Under the pieces are notes generated by a model. It was not told the DNA's origin and ran no database searches. It worked only from the letters and a program-made list of their open reading frames with translations. Position numbers and translations under genes: made by a program. Shown here piece by piece: positions 18,708 through 26,702 of a stretch of DNA of 64,000 nt; position 1 is the first letter of the stretch; every line of letters starts with the position of its first letter. The DNA is from JAKANT01 sp035502095 (GTDB lineage Bacteria > Pseudomonadota > Gammaproteobacteria > Burkholderiales > Burkholderiaceae_F): assembly GCA_035502095.1 (NCBI GenBank), contig DATJUX010000043.1, positions 186,001 to 250,000 of the forward strand, written 5' to 3'.

Positions 18708-18902
18708 ATGACTGCCAAGGAAGGAAGCGCGCCGGTGCCGGCAAGCGAGGAGGGGACTGCGGCGGTTCCCGTGGGCGAAAGGGAACGCGTATTCGACAGC
18801 CGAACGCTGTTCGGCCCGTCGCGCGAGATCCGCATCACGCACAACGGCGAGTCGTACTCGCTGCGCGTGACCCGGCTCGGCAAGCTGATCCTCACCAAAT
18901 AG
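18708..18902 (+). CDS. hemP: Hemin uptake protein HemP
   Basis: A 64-residue protein. The C-terminal half (FDSRTLFGPSREIRITHNGE, then SYSLRVTRLGKLILTK) is the complete HemP domain with the signature ending LTRxGKLILTK. The N-terminal half is a low-complexity Glu/Ala/Val linker. In other betaproteobacteria HemP is iron-repressed and promotes heme-receptor expression. The ATG at 18708 follows GGGGAAAAGG. No TonB-dependent receptor follows, since the next gene is an oxidoreductase. The nearest Fur-like site is about 530 bases upstream, before the transporter relic, so hemP may now be read from that promoter. Confidence 0.88.
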   Translation: MTAKEGSAPVPASEEGTAAVPVGERERVFDSRTLFGPSREIRITHNGESYSLRVTRLGKLILTK

Positions 18903-18969
18903 CCATTCCGTCCCGGCGCTCAGCGGCGCCGGCGCGCGCACGAATGGCGCAGGTAACATCGGCGGCGCC

Positions 18970-20571
18970 ATGCCCGCCAAGCCCTGCGATGTGCTCATCA
19001 TCGGTGCAGGCCACAACGGACTGACGTGCGCCTGCTATCTCGCCGAGGCCGGCTTGAAGGTGCACGTCCTCGAGCGACGCGGCGTCGTGGGCGGCGCGGC
19101 CGTGACCGAGGAGTTCTTCCCCGGCTTTCGCAATTCGACCGCCAGCTACACCGTCAGCCTGCTCAACCCGCGTGTGATCCGCGATTTGCGCCTGGTCGAG
19201 CGCGGGCTGCGTATCGTCGAACGGCCGTTTTCGAACTTCGTCCCGCTCGAAGACGGCCGCTACCTCAAGTTCGGCGGCGACGTCGCGCGTACGCAGGAGG
19301 CGCTGCTGCGGTTCTCGCGCAACGACGCCGAACGGTTGCCGGCGTATTACGCGCGCCTCGAGCGCCTCGCGGAACAGCTCAAGAGCTGGGTCCTGCGTGC
19401 GCCGCCCAACGTGGCGGGCCCGCTCGTACTCGAGGGATGGCGCGACTTCGCCGCGGCGGCGCGCCTGCTCTGGCAGTTCGGTCAGCTGCCTGCGCATGGC
19501 CGCCGCGACCTGATCGACATCTTCACCAAGAGCGCCGGTGCCTGGCTGGATGCGACCTTCGAATCCGAGCCTCTGAAGGCGGTGCTCGGCTGGGATTCAG
19601 TTGTCGGCAACTACGCCAGCCCATACGCCGCGGGTTCCGCCTACGTGCTGCTGCATCACTGCTTCGGTGAAGTCAACGGCAAGCCCGGACGATGGGGACA
19701 CGCCGTCGGCGGGATGGGAAGGATCACCGAACTCATGGCGACGGAAGCACGCGTACGCGGCGTGACGATCGAGGTCGACGCACCGGTCGCGCGCGTGCTG
19801 GTCGAGCGTGGGCGCGCGGTCGGTGTGTTGCTCGACGACGGGCGCGAACTGCGCGCACGCGCGGTCGCCGCCAACGTCAATCCGAAGCTCCTGTACCAAC
19901 GGCTGGTCGATCCGGCGTTGCTCGTGCCCGAGTTCAACCGGGCGATCGCCGCCTATCGCTGCGGCTCGGGCACGCTGCGCATCAACGTCGCGTTGTCGGA
20001 GCTGCCCGATTTCGCCTGTCTCCCGAACGTCTCGGCGACAGCGCAGCCGCACCACGCGAGCGGCATCATCTTCGGACCGTCGCTTGGTTACATGGATCGC
20101 GCGTGGCATGACGCGGAGGGGCATGGATTCGCTTCAGCACCGGTCGTCGAGATGCTGGTGCCCAGCACGGTCGACGATTCGCTCGCGCCGGCCGGCGCGC
20201 ACGTGGCGAGCCTCTTTTGCCAGCAGTTCAAGCCGGACGCCGACTGGGCCAAGCTCAAGGATGCGGCGGTCGATGCGGTCTTCGATGTCGTGCAGCGCTA
20301 CTGCCCGAACTTCCGGCGCGCGCTGCTCGGTTATCGGGCGCTTTCACCGCGCGATCTCGAAGAGGAATTCGGCCTTGTCGGCGGCGACATCTTCCACGGC
20401 CATCTGGCGCTCGACCAGTTGTTCTCGATGCGGCCGCTGCTCGGCTACGCCCGCTATCGCGGACCGGTTTCCGGCCTGTACCACTGCGGATCGGGCGCGC
20501 ATCCGGGCGGCGGCGTGACCGGCGCGCCGGGATACAACGCGGCGATCGAACTCGCACGCGACCTCGCCTGA
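18970..20571 (+). CDS. FAD-dependent oxidoreductase of the PYROXD2/phytoene-desaturase family
   Basis: A 533-residue flavoprotein. The N-terminal Rossmann motif is visible (DVLIIGAGHNGLTCACYLAE), followed by the glycine-rich VLERRGVVGGAAVTEEF segment of the CrtI/NAD(P)-binding family. The C-terminal FAD contact is LYHCGSGAHPGGGVTGAPG. This arrangement is typical of PYROXD2-like proteins and not of true carotenoid desaturases; no crt genes are nearby. The substrate is unknown. The start at 18970 lies 67 bases after hemP, with weak ribosome-binding signals. The YqaA-like gene follows after 44 bases and may be co-transcribed. Confidence 0.87.
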   Translation: MPAKPCDVLIIGAGHNGLTCACYLAEAGLKVHVLERRGVVGGAAVTEEFFPGFRNSTASYTVSLLNPRVIRDLRLVERGLRIVERPFSNFVPLEDGRYLKFGGDVARTQEALLRFSRNDAERLPAYYARLERLAEQLKSWVLRAPPNVAGPLVLEGWRDFAAAARLLWQFGQLPAHGRRDLIDIFTKSAGAWLDATFESEPLKAVLGWDSVVGNYASPYAAGSAYVLLHHCFGEVNGKPGRWGHAVGGMGRITELMATEARVRGVTIEVDAPVARVLVERGRAVGVLLDDGRELRARAVAANVNPKLLYQRLVDPALLVPEFNRAIAAYRCGSGTLRINVALSELPDFACLPNVSATAQPHHASGIIFGPSLGYMDRAWHDAEGHGFASAPVVEMLVPSTVDDSLAPAGAHVASLFCQQFKPDADWAKLKDAAVDAVFDVVQRYCPNFRRALLGYRALSPRDLEEEFGLVGGDIFHGHLALDQLFSMRPLLGYARYRGPVSGLYHCGSGAHPGGGVTGAPGYNAAIELARDLA

Positions 20572-20615
20572 CCTGGGCCACGCCGGGACGTCGCATCGGA
20601 CCGCGGCCTGGATAC

Positions 20616-21035
20616 ATGTTCGAGTTCTCCGCCAGCACCGGCCTGCTTGGCCTGGCGCTTTCGAGCTTCGTGTCGGCGACGCTGCTTCCCGGTACATCGG
20701 AACTGGTCCTGCTGGCGGTGCTGCAGCAACACCCGGAGCACCATTGGAACGCGATCGCCATCGCGACCATCGGCAACACGCTCGGCGCGATGACCTCGTA
20801 CGCGATCGGGCGCCTGCTGCCGATCCGCGTCGACGCACGCAGCATCGAGCGCGTGCGACGCCATGGATATCCGGTGTTGTTGTTCGCGTGGCTCCCCATC
20901 GTCGGCGACGCGTTCCCGCTCGCGGCCGGATGGTTGCGCTTCGGACCGTGGCGCTCCGCCGCGCTGCTCGCGCTCGGCAAGCTGGCGCGCTACCTGGTGC
21001 TCGCCGGTGCCTGGGGGTGGATCGCGTCGGCGTGA
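20616..21035 (+). CDS. YqaA-family membrane protein (DedA/VTT-like)
   Basis: A 139-residue inner-membrane protein with a VTT/SNARE-associated pattern: hydrophobic segments at about 8-30, 40-58, 85-105 and 112-135, and conserved glycines in the segment beginning LLPGTSELVLL. YqaA is a short relative of DedA proteins, which are thought to move lipid carriers or proton-coupled substrates across the inner membrane. The ATG at 20616 begins at the first membrane segment; the open frame upstream is Arg-rich and lies partly in the previous gene. It is followed by the etfBA promoter. Confidence 0.82.
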   Translation: MFEFSASTGLLGLALSSFVSATLLPGTSELVLLAVLQQHPEHHWNAIAIATIGNTLGAMTSYAIGRLLPIRVDARSIERVRRHGYPVLLFAWLPIVGDAFPLAAGWLRFGPWRSAALLALGKLARYLVLAGAWGWIASA

Positions 21036-21092
21036 TATCGAGGCGGGATTCAATTGTCGTCGCGCTGACGGACGATGCTGCGACCGCGTTCG

Positions 21093-21098
21093 TATAAT
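21093..21098 (+). promoter_or_regulatory. Sigma-70 type -10 element for etfBA
   Basis: A perfect TATAAT lies 47 bases before the etfB start in otherwise GC-rich DNA. No good -35 hexamer stands at 17 bases, so the promoter may be activator-assisted or rely on the strong -10 element. Confidence 0.55.
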
Positions 21099-21144
21099 CG
21101 TCGGCAACCAGAATCGATAAATCAGGGCGACGGGAGAACTGCCG

Positions 21145-21894
21145 ATGAAGGTGCTCGTACCGGTCAAGCGTGTTGTCGACTACAACGTCAAGGTGCGCGT
21201 CAAGTCCGACGGCAGCGGGGTCGACATCGCCAACGTCAAGATGTCGATGAATCCCTTCGACGAGATCGCCGTCGAAGAAGCGACGCGACTGCGCGAAGCG
21301 GGTGTCGCGACCGAGGTGATCGCGGTGTCGTGCGGCGTGCCGCAATGCCAGGAGACGCTGCGCACGGCGATGGCGATCGGCGCCGATCGCGCCATCCTCG
21401 TCGAGACCGACGTCGAACTGCAGCCGCTGGCGGTCGCGAAGCTGCTGAAGGCGATCGTCGACAAGGAACAGCCCGGCCTGATCATCGCCGGCAAACAGGC
21501 GATCGACGACGATTCCAACCAGACGGGCCAGATGCTGGCGGCGCTGGCGGACATGCCGCAGGCGACCTTCGCATCCAAGCTGAAGATCGCCGACGGGCGC
21601 GCCGAGGTCACGCGCGAAGTCGACGGCGGTCTGGAGACGGTCTCGATCAAGCTGCCTGCCGTGGTGACCACTGATCTGCGCTTGAACGAGCCGCGCTACG
21701 TCACCCTGCCCAACATCATGAAGGCGAAGAAGAAGCCGTTGCAGACATTCAAGCCGGCCGACCTGGAGGTGGACGTCACGCCGCGCGTGAAGACGTTGAA
21801 GGTGACCGATCCCCCGGCGCGCAAGGCCGGGATAAAGGTGCCGGACGTCGCGACCCTGGTGGCGAAGCTGCGCACCGAAGCGAAGTGCATCTGA
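21145..21894 (+). CDS. etfB: Electron transfer flavoprotein subunit beta
   Basis: A 249-residue ETF beta subunit, which with EtfA carries electrons from acyl-CoA and other dehydrogenases to the ETF-quinone oxidoreductase. Clear family regions include MKVLVPVKRVVDYNVKVRVK at the N-terminus, the segment around MSMNPFDEIAVEEATRL, GKQAIDDDSNQTGQMLAAL and VVTTDLRLNEPRY. It is preceded by a GGGAGAA ribosome binding site and a TATAAT element. etfA follows after 26 bases, giving the usual etfBA operon. It supports oxidation of acyl-CoAs made by the window's CoA enzymes, although none is directly adjacent. Confidence 0.96.
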   Translation: MKVLVPVKRVVDYNVKVRVKSDGSGVDIANVKMSMNPFDEIAVEEATRLREAGVATEVIAVSCGVPQCQETLRTAMAIGADRAILVETDVELQPLAVAKLLKAIVDKEQPGLIIAGKQAIDDDSNQTGQMLAALADMPQATFASKLKIADGRAEVTREVDGGLETVSIKLPAVVTTDLRLNEPRYVTLPNIMKAKKKPLQTFKPADLEVDVTPRVKTLKVTDPPARKAGIKVPDVATLVAKLRTEAKCI

Positions 21895-21920
21895 ACGAGA
21901 ACGGCGACCGGGAGAAATTC

Positions 21921-22853
21921 ATGACGACATTGGTTCTCGCCGAGCACGACAACCAGCATCTGCGGGCCGCGACGCTGAACACGGTCACGGCCGCCGCCAG
22001 GATCGGCGGTGATATCCACGTGCTGGTCGCCGGCTCCGGCTGCGCGTCGGTCGCGCAGCAGGCGGCACAGGTCAAGGGCGTCGCCAAGGTGCTGGTCGCT
22101 GACGCTCCGCATCTTGCCGACGGCCTGGCGGAGAACATCGCCGCCCAGGTGCTTGCGGTCGCCGGCAACTATTCGCACATCCTTGCGCCGGCAAGTGCGT
22201 CCGGCAAGAACATCCTGCCGCGCGTCGCCGCCCGCCTCGACTGCGCGCAGGTGTCGGAAATCAGCAGCGTCGTCTCGCCTGACACGTTCGCTCGGCCGAT
22301 CTATGCCGGTAACGCGATTGCCACGGTGCAGTCGACCGATCGCGTCAAGGTGATCACGGTACGGCCGACCGGCTTCGATGCCGCACCGGCGCAAGGTGGC
22401 GGTGCAAGCGTAGAAAACGTCGCGCCCGCTCCGGACCCGGGGCTGTCGAAGTTCGTCTCGCGTGACATCGCGAAGCTGGATCGTCCAGAGCTGCAGGGCG
22501 CGAAGGTGGTTGTGTCGGGCGGGCGCGGCATGGGTTCGGCCGAGAACTTCAAGCTGCTCGAGCCGCTCGCCGACAAGCTGAACGCGGCGATGGGCGCATC
22601 GCGTGCCGCCGTCGACGCCGGTTATGCCCCGAACGACTGGCAGGTAGGGCAGACCGGCAAGGTGGTCGCGCCCCAGCTGTACGTGGCAATCGGGATCTCG
22701 GGTGCGATCCAGCATCTGGCCGGCATGAAGGACTCGAAGGTGATCGTCGCGATCAACAAGGATCCCGAGGCGCCGATCTTTTCGGTTGCCGACTACGGGC
22801 TGGTCGGCGACCTGTTCGAACTCGTGCCGCAGCTGGTCAAGGAACTGGGCTGA
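21921..22853 (+). CDS. etfA: Electron transfer flavoprotein subunit alpha
   Basis: A 310-residue ETF alpha subunit that holds FAD and pairs with EtfB. The N-terminal domain runs to about residue 180. The C-terminal FAD-binding domain has VVSGGRGMGSAENFKLLEPL, GQTGKVVAPQLYVAIGISGA, and the ending NKDPEAPIFSVADYGLVGDL. The ATG at 21921 follows a GGGAGAAATTC sequence. It is the second gene of the etfBA unit, and hairpins follow the stop codon. Confidence 0.96.
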   Translation: MTTLVLAEHDNQHLRAATLNTVTAAARIGGDIHVLVAGSGCASVAQQAAQVKGVAKVLVADAPHLADGLAENIAAQVLAVAGNYSHILAPASASGKNILPRVAARLDCAQVSEISSVVSPDTFARPIYAGNAIATVQSTDRVKVITVRPTGFDAAPAQGGGASVENVAPAPDPGLSKFVSRDIAKLDRPELQGAKVVVSGGRGMGSAENFKLLEPLADKLNAAMGASRAAVDAGYAPNDWQVGQTGKVVAPQLYVAIGISGAIQHLAGMKDSKVIVAINKDPEAPIFSVADYGLVGDLFELVPQLVKELG

Positions 22854-22875
22854 CCGGGCTCGGCGACGCCGGCGC

Positions 22876-22916
22876 GGGCTTCATAGAAGAAGAAGCCGGG
22901 CCGCGCGCGGCGGCCC
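22876..22916 (+). terminator. Candidate etfBA terminator region (two hairpins)
   Basis: Two consecutive stem-loops follow the etfA stop: GGCTTC pairing with GAAGCC (22877-22882 with 22892-22897), then GGGCCGC pairing with GCGGCCC (22898-22904 with 22910-22916). No T-run follows, so it is not a textbook intrinsic terminator. Confidence 0.35.
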
Positions 22917-22948
22917 GCCGGGGGCCTTCCGAGCGGTGCCTCCCATCG

Positions 22949-22985
22949 ATAGGCACCAACTATCACGAGTATTGACACAACTCAT
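22949..22985 (+). promoter_or_regulatory. OxyR-like binding site upstream of rubrerythrin
   Basis: The spacing ATAG-N7-CTAT-N7-ATTG-N7-TCAT matches the four-element OxyR pattern ATAG-N7-CTAT-N7-ATAG-N7-CTAT: the first two elements are perfect, the third has one change and the fourth is weaker. It overlaps a TTGACA hexamer (22972-22977) that can act as a -35 box, and no good -10 follows at the right distance, which fits an activated promoter. The site is about 100 bases before the rubrerythrin start. Confidence 0.5.
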
Positions 22986-23081
22986 TGGTCGCGACGGTAA
23001 CCAGCGCGTACATTTTGTTTTGCTTGGCGGGTCGATGCCGCACCGGCTTTACGTACCTTTATCGCCACGAAGGAGGCTCAG

Positions 23082-23504
23082 ATGGCACAACTGAAGGGCT
23101 CGAAGACCGAGCAGAACCTGAAGGACGCGTTCGCAGGCGAGTCGCAGGCCAATCGCCGTTACCTGTATTTCGCGGCCAAGGCCGACGTCGAGGGCTACAA
23201 CGATGTCGCCGCGGTGTTCCGCTCGACGGCCGAAGGCGAGACGGGTCACGCGCACGGTCACCTCGAATATCTCGAGGCGGTCGGCGATCCGGCTACCGGC
23301 CTGCCGATCGGACCGACGCGTTCCAACCTGAAGGCCGCGATCGCGGGCGAAACGCACGAGTACACCGATATGTACCCCGGCATGGCCAAGGCCGCGCGCA
23401 GCGAGGGCTTCGACGAGATCGCCGACTGGTTCGAGACGCTCGCCAAGGCCGAGCGCTCGCACGCGAACAAGTTCCAGAGGACGCTCGATTCGATCGTCGA
23501 CTGA
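23082..23504 (+). CDS. Rubrerythrin (without rubredoxin domain)
   Basis: A 140-residue diiron peroxidase that reduces hydrogen peroxide in the cytoplasm. The ferritin-like four-helix bundle carries the metal ligands in two helices: the first around NLKDAFAGESQANRRY, with EGETGHAHGHLEY, and the second around GETHEYTDMY, with AKAERSHANKF. The C-terminal rubredoxin domain of classical rubrerythrin is absent, so another iron-sulfur partner must feed electrons; the next gene encodes an Fe-S protein. A strong AAGGAGG ribosome binding site precedes the ATG. It is the first gene of a same-strand unit with the CCG protein, DUF3501 and a radical SAM protein. Confidence 0.93.
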   Translation: MAQLKGSKTEQNLKDAFAGESQANRRYLYFAAKADVEGYNDVAAVFRSTAEGETGHAHGHLEYLEAVGDPATGLPIGPTRSNLKAAIAGETHEYTDMYPGMAKAARSEGFDEIADWFETLAKAERSHANKFQRTLDSIVD

Positions 23505-23516
23505 AGCTGTCCCGCG

Positions 23517-23578
23517 CCGGCGCTCGCGGAGCGCCGGAAGCGCTCTATCACGGCGGCCGGCGCAGAAGTGCCGGCCGC
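23517..23578 (+). terminator. Two strong hairpins between rubrerythrin and the Fe-S gene
   Basis: CCGGCGCT pairs with AGCGCCGG (23517-23524 with 23530-23537), then GCGGCCGGC pairs with GCCGGCCGC (23553-23561 with 23570-23578). There is no T-run. They may give partial termination or protect the short rubrerythrin message, so that it is made in excess over the downstream genes. Confidence 0.4.
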
Positions 23579-23601
23579 GTCGCATTCGAAGGAAACGAAC
23601 G

Positions 23602-24954
23602 ATGACGCTTCGCGAAGGCTCGCTCGAGGCACCGACCCGCCACCCGGTCGCCTGGAAGGATGCGCGCTTCTGGGACGAGGCGGCGCTCGAGAAGGAACTG
23701 GAGCGCGTGTTCGAGATCTGCCACGGCTGCCGGCGCTGCGTCAGCCTGTGCGGGGCGTTTCCCACCTTGTTCGACCTCGTCGACAACAGCTCGACCATGG
23801 AGGTCGACGGAGTTGCGAAGGAGCGGTTCAAGGACGTCGTCGAGCAGTGTTACCTGTGCGACATGTGCTTCATGACCAAGTGTCCCTATGTGCCGCCGCA
23901 CGAATGGAACGTGGATTTTCCGCACCTGATGCTGCGCGCCAAGGCCGTTTCGTTCCGCAAGCACGGCGCGAAGCTGAGCGAGCGGATCCTGTCGTCGACC
24001 GACAGGCTCGGCACGTTCGCGGGGATCCCGATCGTGACGCAGACGGTCAACGCGATGAACCGGGCCAAGCCCGTGCGCGCCCTGCTGGAAGCGCAGCTTG
24101 GCGTCGATCGCAACGCCTGGGTTCCGGCTTATGCGGACAGGAGGTTCCGCTCGACTGCCAGATCCAACCAAACGGCACCGGTGCGCGACGGCGAACGTAC
24201 CCCCGGCAAGGTCGCGCTCTTTGCGACGTGCTTCGTCAACTACAACGAGCCTGGCATCGGGGACGACCTCGTGCGCATCCTCGGGCACAACGCGATTCCC
24301 TACGTGCTCGTCGAGAAGGAAGCGTGCTGCGGCATGCCGAAACTAGAGCTGGGCGATCTCGACGCGGTCGAAAAATCGAAGAACACCAACATTCCAGAGC
24401 TGGCGCGCCTTGCGCGCGAGGGCTACGCGATCCTCGCGGCGATCCCTTCCTGCACGCTGATGTTCAAGCAGGAGCTGCCGCTGCTCTTTCCGGACGATGC
24501 CGACGTCGCGGCGGTGAAAGATGCGATGTGGGATCCATTCGAGTACCTCATGGCGCGGCACAAGGACGGGTTGCTGAAGACCGACTTCAAGCAGCCGCTC
24601 GGCACCGTGTCCTACCACGTGCCGTGCCACGGTCGCGTGCAGAACATGGGCCGCAAGACCGAGGCGATGCTCAAGCTCGTGCCGCAGACGAGCGTCAACA
24701 CGGTCGAACGCTGCTCGGGGCATGCCGGTACCTGGGGCGTCAAGAAGCAGTTCCATGCGATGGCGATGAAGATCGGCAGGCCCGTCTTCAAGAGCATGGC
24801 GGGCGCAAAGCCCGACTACATCAGCTCCGACTGCCAGCTCGCCGGCCATCACATCGAGCAGGGGATCGGGCAGTTCGCGAGCGACGCGCTCGAGGGGAAA
24901 CAACCGCGGCTTGCGCACCCGATCACGCTGGTGCGGCTGGCGTACGGCTTATGA
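23602..24954 (+). CDS. CCG-domain Fe-S oxidoreductase (heterodisulfide reductase/GlpC-like)
   Basis: A 450-residue predicted electron-transfer protein. Two ferredoxin-type 4Fe-4S motifs lie near the N-terminus (Cys40, 43, 46, 50 in CHGCRRCVSLC; Cys83, 86, 89, 94 in CYLCDMCFMTKC). Two CCG-like cysteine-rich domains follow: the first holds FATCFVNY, EACCGMPK and PSCTLM, and the second HVPCHGR, ERCSGHAG and SSDCQLAGHH. In the second, CC is reduced to C-S, as in related proteins with an altered cluster. The order rubrerythrin-CCG protein-DUF3501 recurs in many proteobacteria, so it may supply electrons to rubrerythrin. It has its own AAGGAAAC ribosome binding site. Confidence 0.87.
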   Translation: MTLREGSLEAPTRHPVAWKDARFWDEAALEKELERVFEICHGCRRCVSLCGAFPTLFDLVDNSSTMEVDGVAKERFKDVVEQCYLCDMCFMTKCPYVPPHEWNVDFPHLMLRAKAVSFRKHGAKLSERILSSTDRLGTFAGIPIVTQTVNAMNRAKPVRALLEAQLGVDRNAWVPAYADRRFRSTARSNQTAPVRDGERTPGKVALFATCFVNYNEPGIGDDLVRILGHNAIPYVLVEKEACCGMPKLELGDLDAVEKSKNTNIPELARLAREGYAILAAIPSCTLMFKQELPLLFPDDADVAAVKDAMWDPFEYLMARHKDGLLKTDFKQPLGTVSYHVPCHGRVQNMGRKTEAMLKLVPQTSVNTVERCSGHAGTWGVKKQFHAMAMKIGRPVFKSMAGAKPDYISSDCQLAGHHIEQGIGQFASDALEGKQPRLAHPITLVRLAYGL

Positions 24955-24973
24955 AGGACCGATGGAGCAGACG

Positions 24974-25558
24974 ATGACCCGCATTGCCCGCGCAAGCCTG
25001 TTGACGCTGGAGGCGTATTCCAGGCAGCGCAAGGATTTTCGCGCCCGTGTGATCGCGCACAAGAAGAACCGCATGGTTCACCTCGGCGAGCACGTGACGC
25101 TGATATTCGAGGACGAACTGACGATCCGCTACCAGGTGCAGGAGATGTTGCGCATCGAGAAGACCTTCGAGGAGCAGGGGATCGAGGACGAACTGCAGGC
25201 GTATAACCCGCTCATTCCGGACGGAACGAACCTGAAGGCCACCATGCAGATCGAGTTCGAGGATCCCACCGCACGGGCGCGCGAACTCGCGCGCCTGAAG
25301 GGAATCGAGCATCGCGCCTACCTCCAGGTCGATGGCCACGCGCGCGTGTATGCGATCGCGGACGAGGACATGGAGCGCTCGAACGAACAGAAGACCTCCG
25401 CCGTGCACTTCCTGCGCTTCGAGTTCGATCCGGCGATGATCGCGGCGTTCAGGAACGGCAGTCCCGTCGCCATCGGCATCGACCTGCCGGTCTACGACGT
25501 TCGCGTCGAAGAGATCGCGCCCGAAGTGCAGTCCGCACTGGCGCGCGACTTCGCCTGA
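24974..25558 (+). CDS. DUF3501 family protein
   Basis: A 194-residue soluble protein recognised by the core RVIAHKKNRMVHLGEHVTLI and FEDELTIRYQVQEMLRIEKT. No catalytic motif is obvious; the conserved Arg/His/Glu pattern could bind metal or anions. The start at 24974 has GGAG at a normal distance, and an ATG at 24962 would add four residues. It begins 19 bases after the CCG protein stop and ends 13 bases before the radical SAM start. Co-occurrence with rubrerythrin and the CCG protein in proteobacteria is known, but the function is not established. Confidence 0.87.
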   Translation: MTRIARASLLTLEAYSRQRKDFRARVIAHKKNRMVHLGEHVTLIFEDELTIRYQVQEMLRIEKTFEEQGIEDELQAYNPLIPDGTNLKATMQIEFEDPTARARELARLKGIEHRAYLQVDGHARVYAIADEDMERSNEQKTSAVHFLRFEFDPAMIAAFRNGSPVAIGIDLPVYDVRVEEIAPEVQSALARDFA

Positions 25559-25571
25559 ACGACGCGCGGGC

Positions 25572-26702
25572 ATGACGCCGGGCCGACGCACCGACGCGAC
25601 CGGCCGGGTCGTGCCGATTCACGAGGCACGCAAGGGCCGCGGTGCGGTGAGCCGGATTGGGCATCGTTTCGAGTCGCACCAGCGCGAAGCCGACGGCGAT
25701 GCACTCGATGCCGAGCGAGTCGATGCGCCGGCGGGCGACGATGAACTGCCACCGCTTGCGACCGAAGTGACCTTCGAACAGGCGGGAACCATCCTTGCGT
25801 ACAACGAATCGCCCGATCTCGGGTTCGATCGCTCGATCAATCCGTACCGCGGCTGCGAGCATGGCTGCCCGTATTGCTACGCGCGCCCCACGCACAGCTA
25901 CCTGAACCTCTCCCCAGGACTCGACTTCGAGACCCGCCTGGTCGCCAAGCGCAACGCCGCGGAAATGCTGGAGAAGGAACTCGCGGCACCCGCCTACCGG
26001 CCCGCGCTGGTGAACCTGGGTTCCGCGACCGATGCGTACCAGCCGGTCGAACGCGAGCTGCGCATCACGCGCGCACTGGTCGAAGTGCTGGCGCGCACGC
26101 GCCATCCGTTCGCCATCGTCACCAAGGCGGCGCTGGTGGAGCGCGATCTCGATCTGATCGCACCGGCGGCGGCGCTCGGCTTGGTCGCCGTGTTCTTCAG
26201 CCTCACGACGCTGGATCACGTGCTGTCGCGCAAGCTGGAGCCGCGCGCGGCGAGTCCGCAGCGGCGCCTGCGCGCCATCGCGGCGCTGGCGCAGGCGGGC
26301 GTGCCGGTGCACGTGAACCTGGCGCCGCTGATTCCCTTCATCAACGAACCGGAGATCGAGGCGTTGCTCGAGGCCGCCGCGCAAGCTGGCGCCGGCTTCG
26401 CGCACTACGCCGTGGTGCGACTGCCGTGGGAGGTCGATCCGATCTTCCAGGAATGGCTGCAGGCGCACTATCCAGATCGCATGCAGCGCGTGCTCAATCG
26501 CATCCGCGACATGCGCGGGGGCAAGGACTACGACTCGCGTTTCGGCGTGCGCATGAAGGGCGAGGGCCTGTGGGCGGACCTGATCCGCCAGCGCTTCGAA
26601 AAAGGGCTCGCGCGCTTCGGGCTGCGCCGCAACGGCGCTCCGCTGCGCACGGATCTCTTCGTGCCGCCACGCGCCGCCGGGCCGCAGCTCGACCTGTTCT
26701 GA
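25572..26702 (+). CDS. PA0069-family radical SAM protein
   Basis: A 376-residue radical SAM enzyme related to spore photoproduct lyase-like proteins. The 4Fe-4S motif CxxxCxxC is CEHGCPYCYARPTHSY (about residue 95), preceded by the family sequence NPYRG. The rest of the barrel has NLGSATDAYQPVERE, VTKAALVERDLDLI and NLAPLIPFINEPEIE. A variable 60-residue N-terminal region precedes the core. The reaction is unknown, with nucleic-acid repair or modification being only an analogy. It is the last gene of the rubrerythrin unit and converges with the TM2 gene, the two stop codons being adjacent. Membership in the unit is inferred from spacing. Confidence 0.86.
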   Translation: MTPGRRTDATGRVVPIHEARKGRGAVSRIGHRFESHQREADGDALDAERVDAPAGDDELPPLATEVTFEQAGTILAYNESPDLGFDRSINPYRGCEHGCPYCYARPTHSYLNLSPGLDFETRLVAKRNAAEMLEKELAAPAYRPALVNLGSATDAYQPVERELRITRALVEVLARTRHPFAIVTKAALVERDLDLIAPAAALGLVAVFFSLTTLDHVLSRKLEPRAASPQRRLRAIAALAQAGVPVHVNLAPLIPFINEPEIEALLEAAAQAGAGFAHYAVVRLPWEVDPIFQEWLQAHYPDRMQRVLNRIRDMRGGKDYDSRFGVRMKGEGLWADLIRQRFEKGLARFGLRRNGAPLRTDLFVPPRAAGPQLDLF

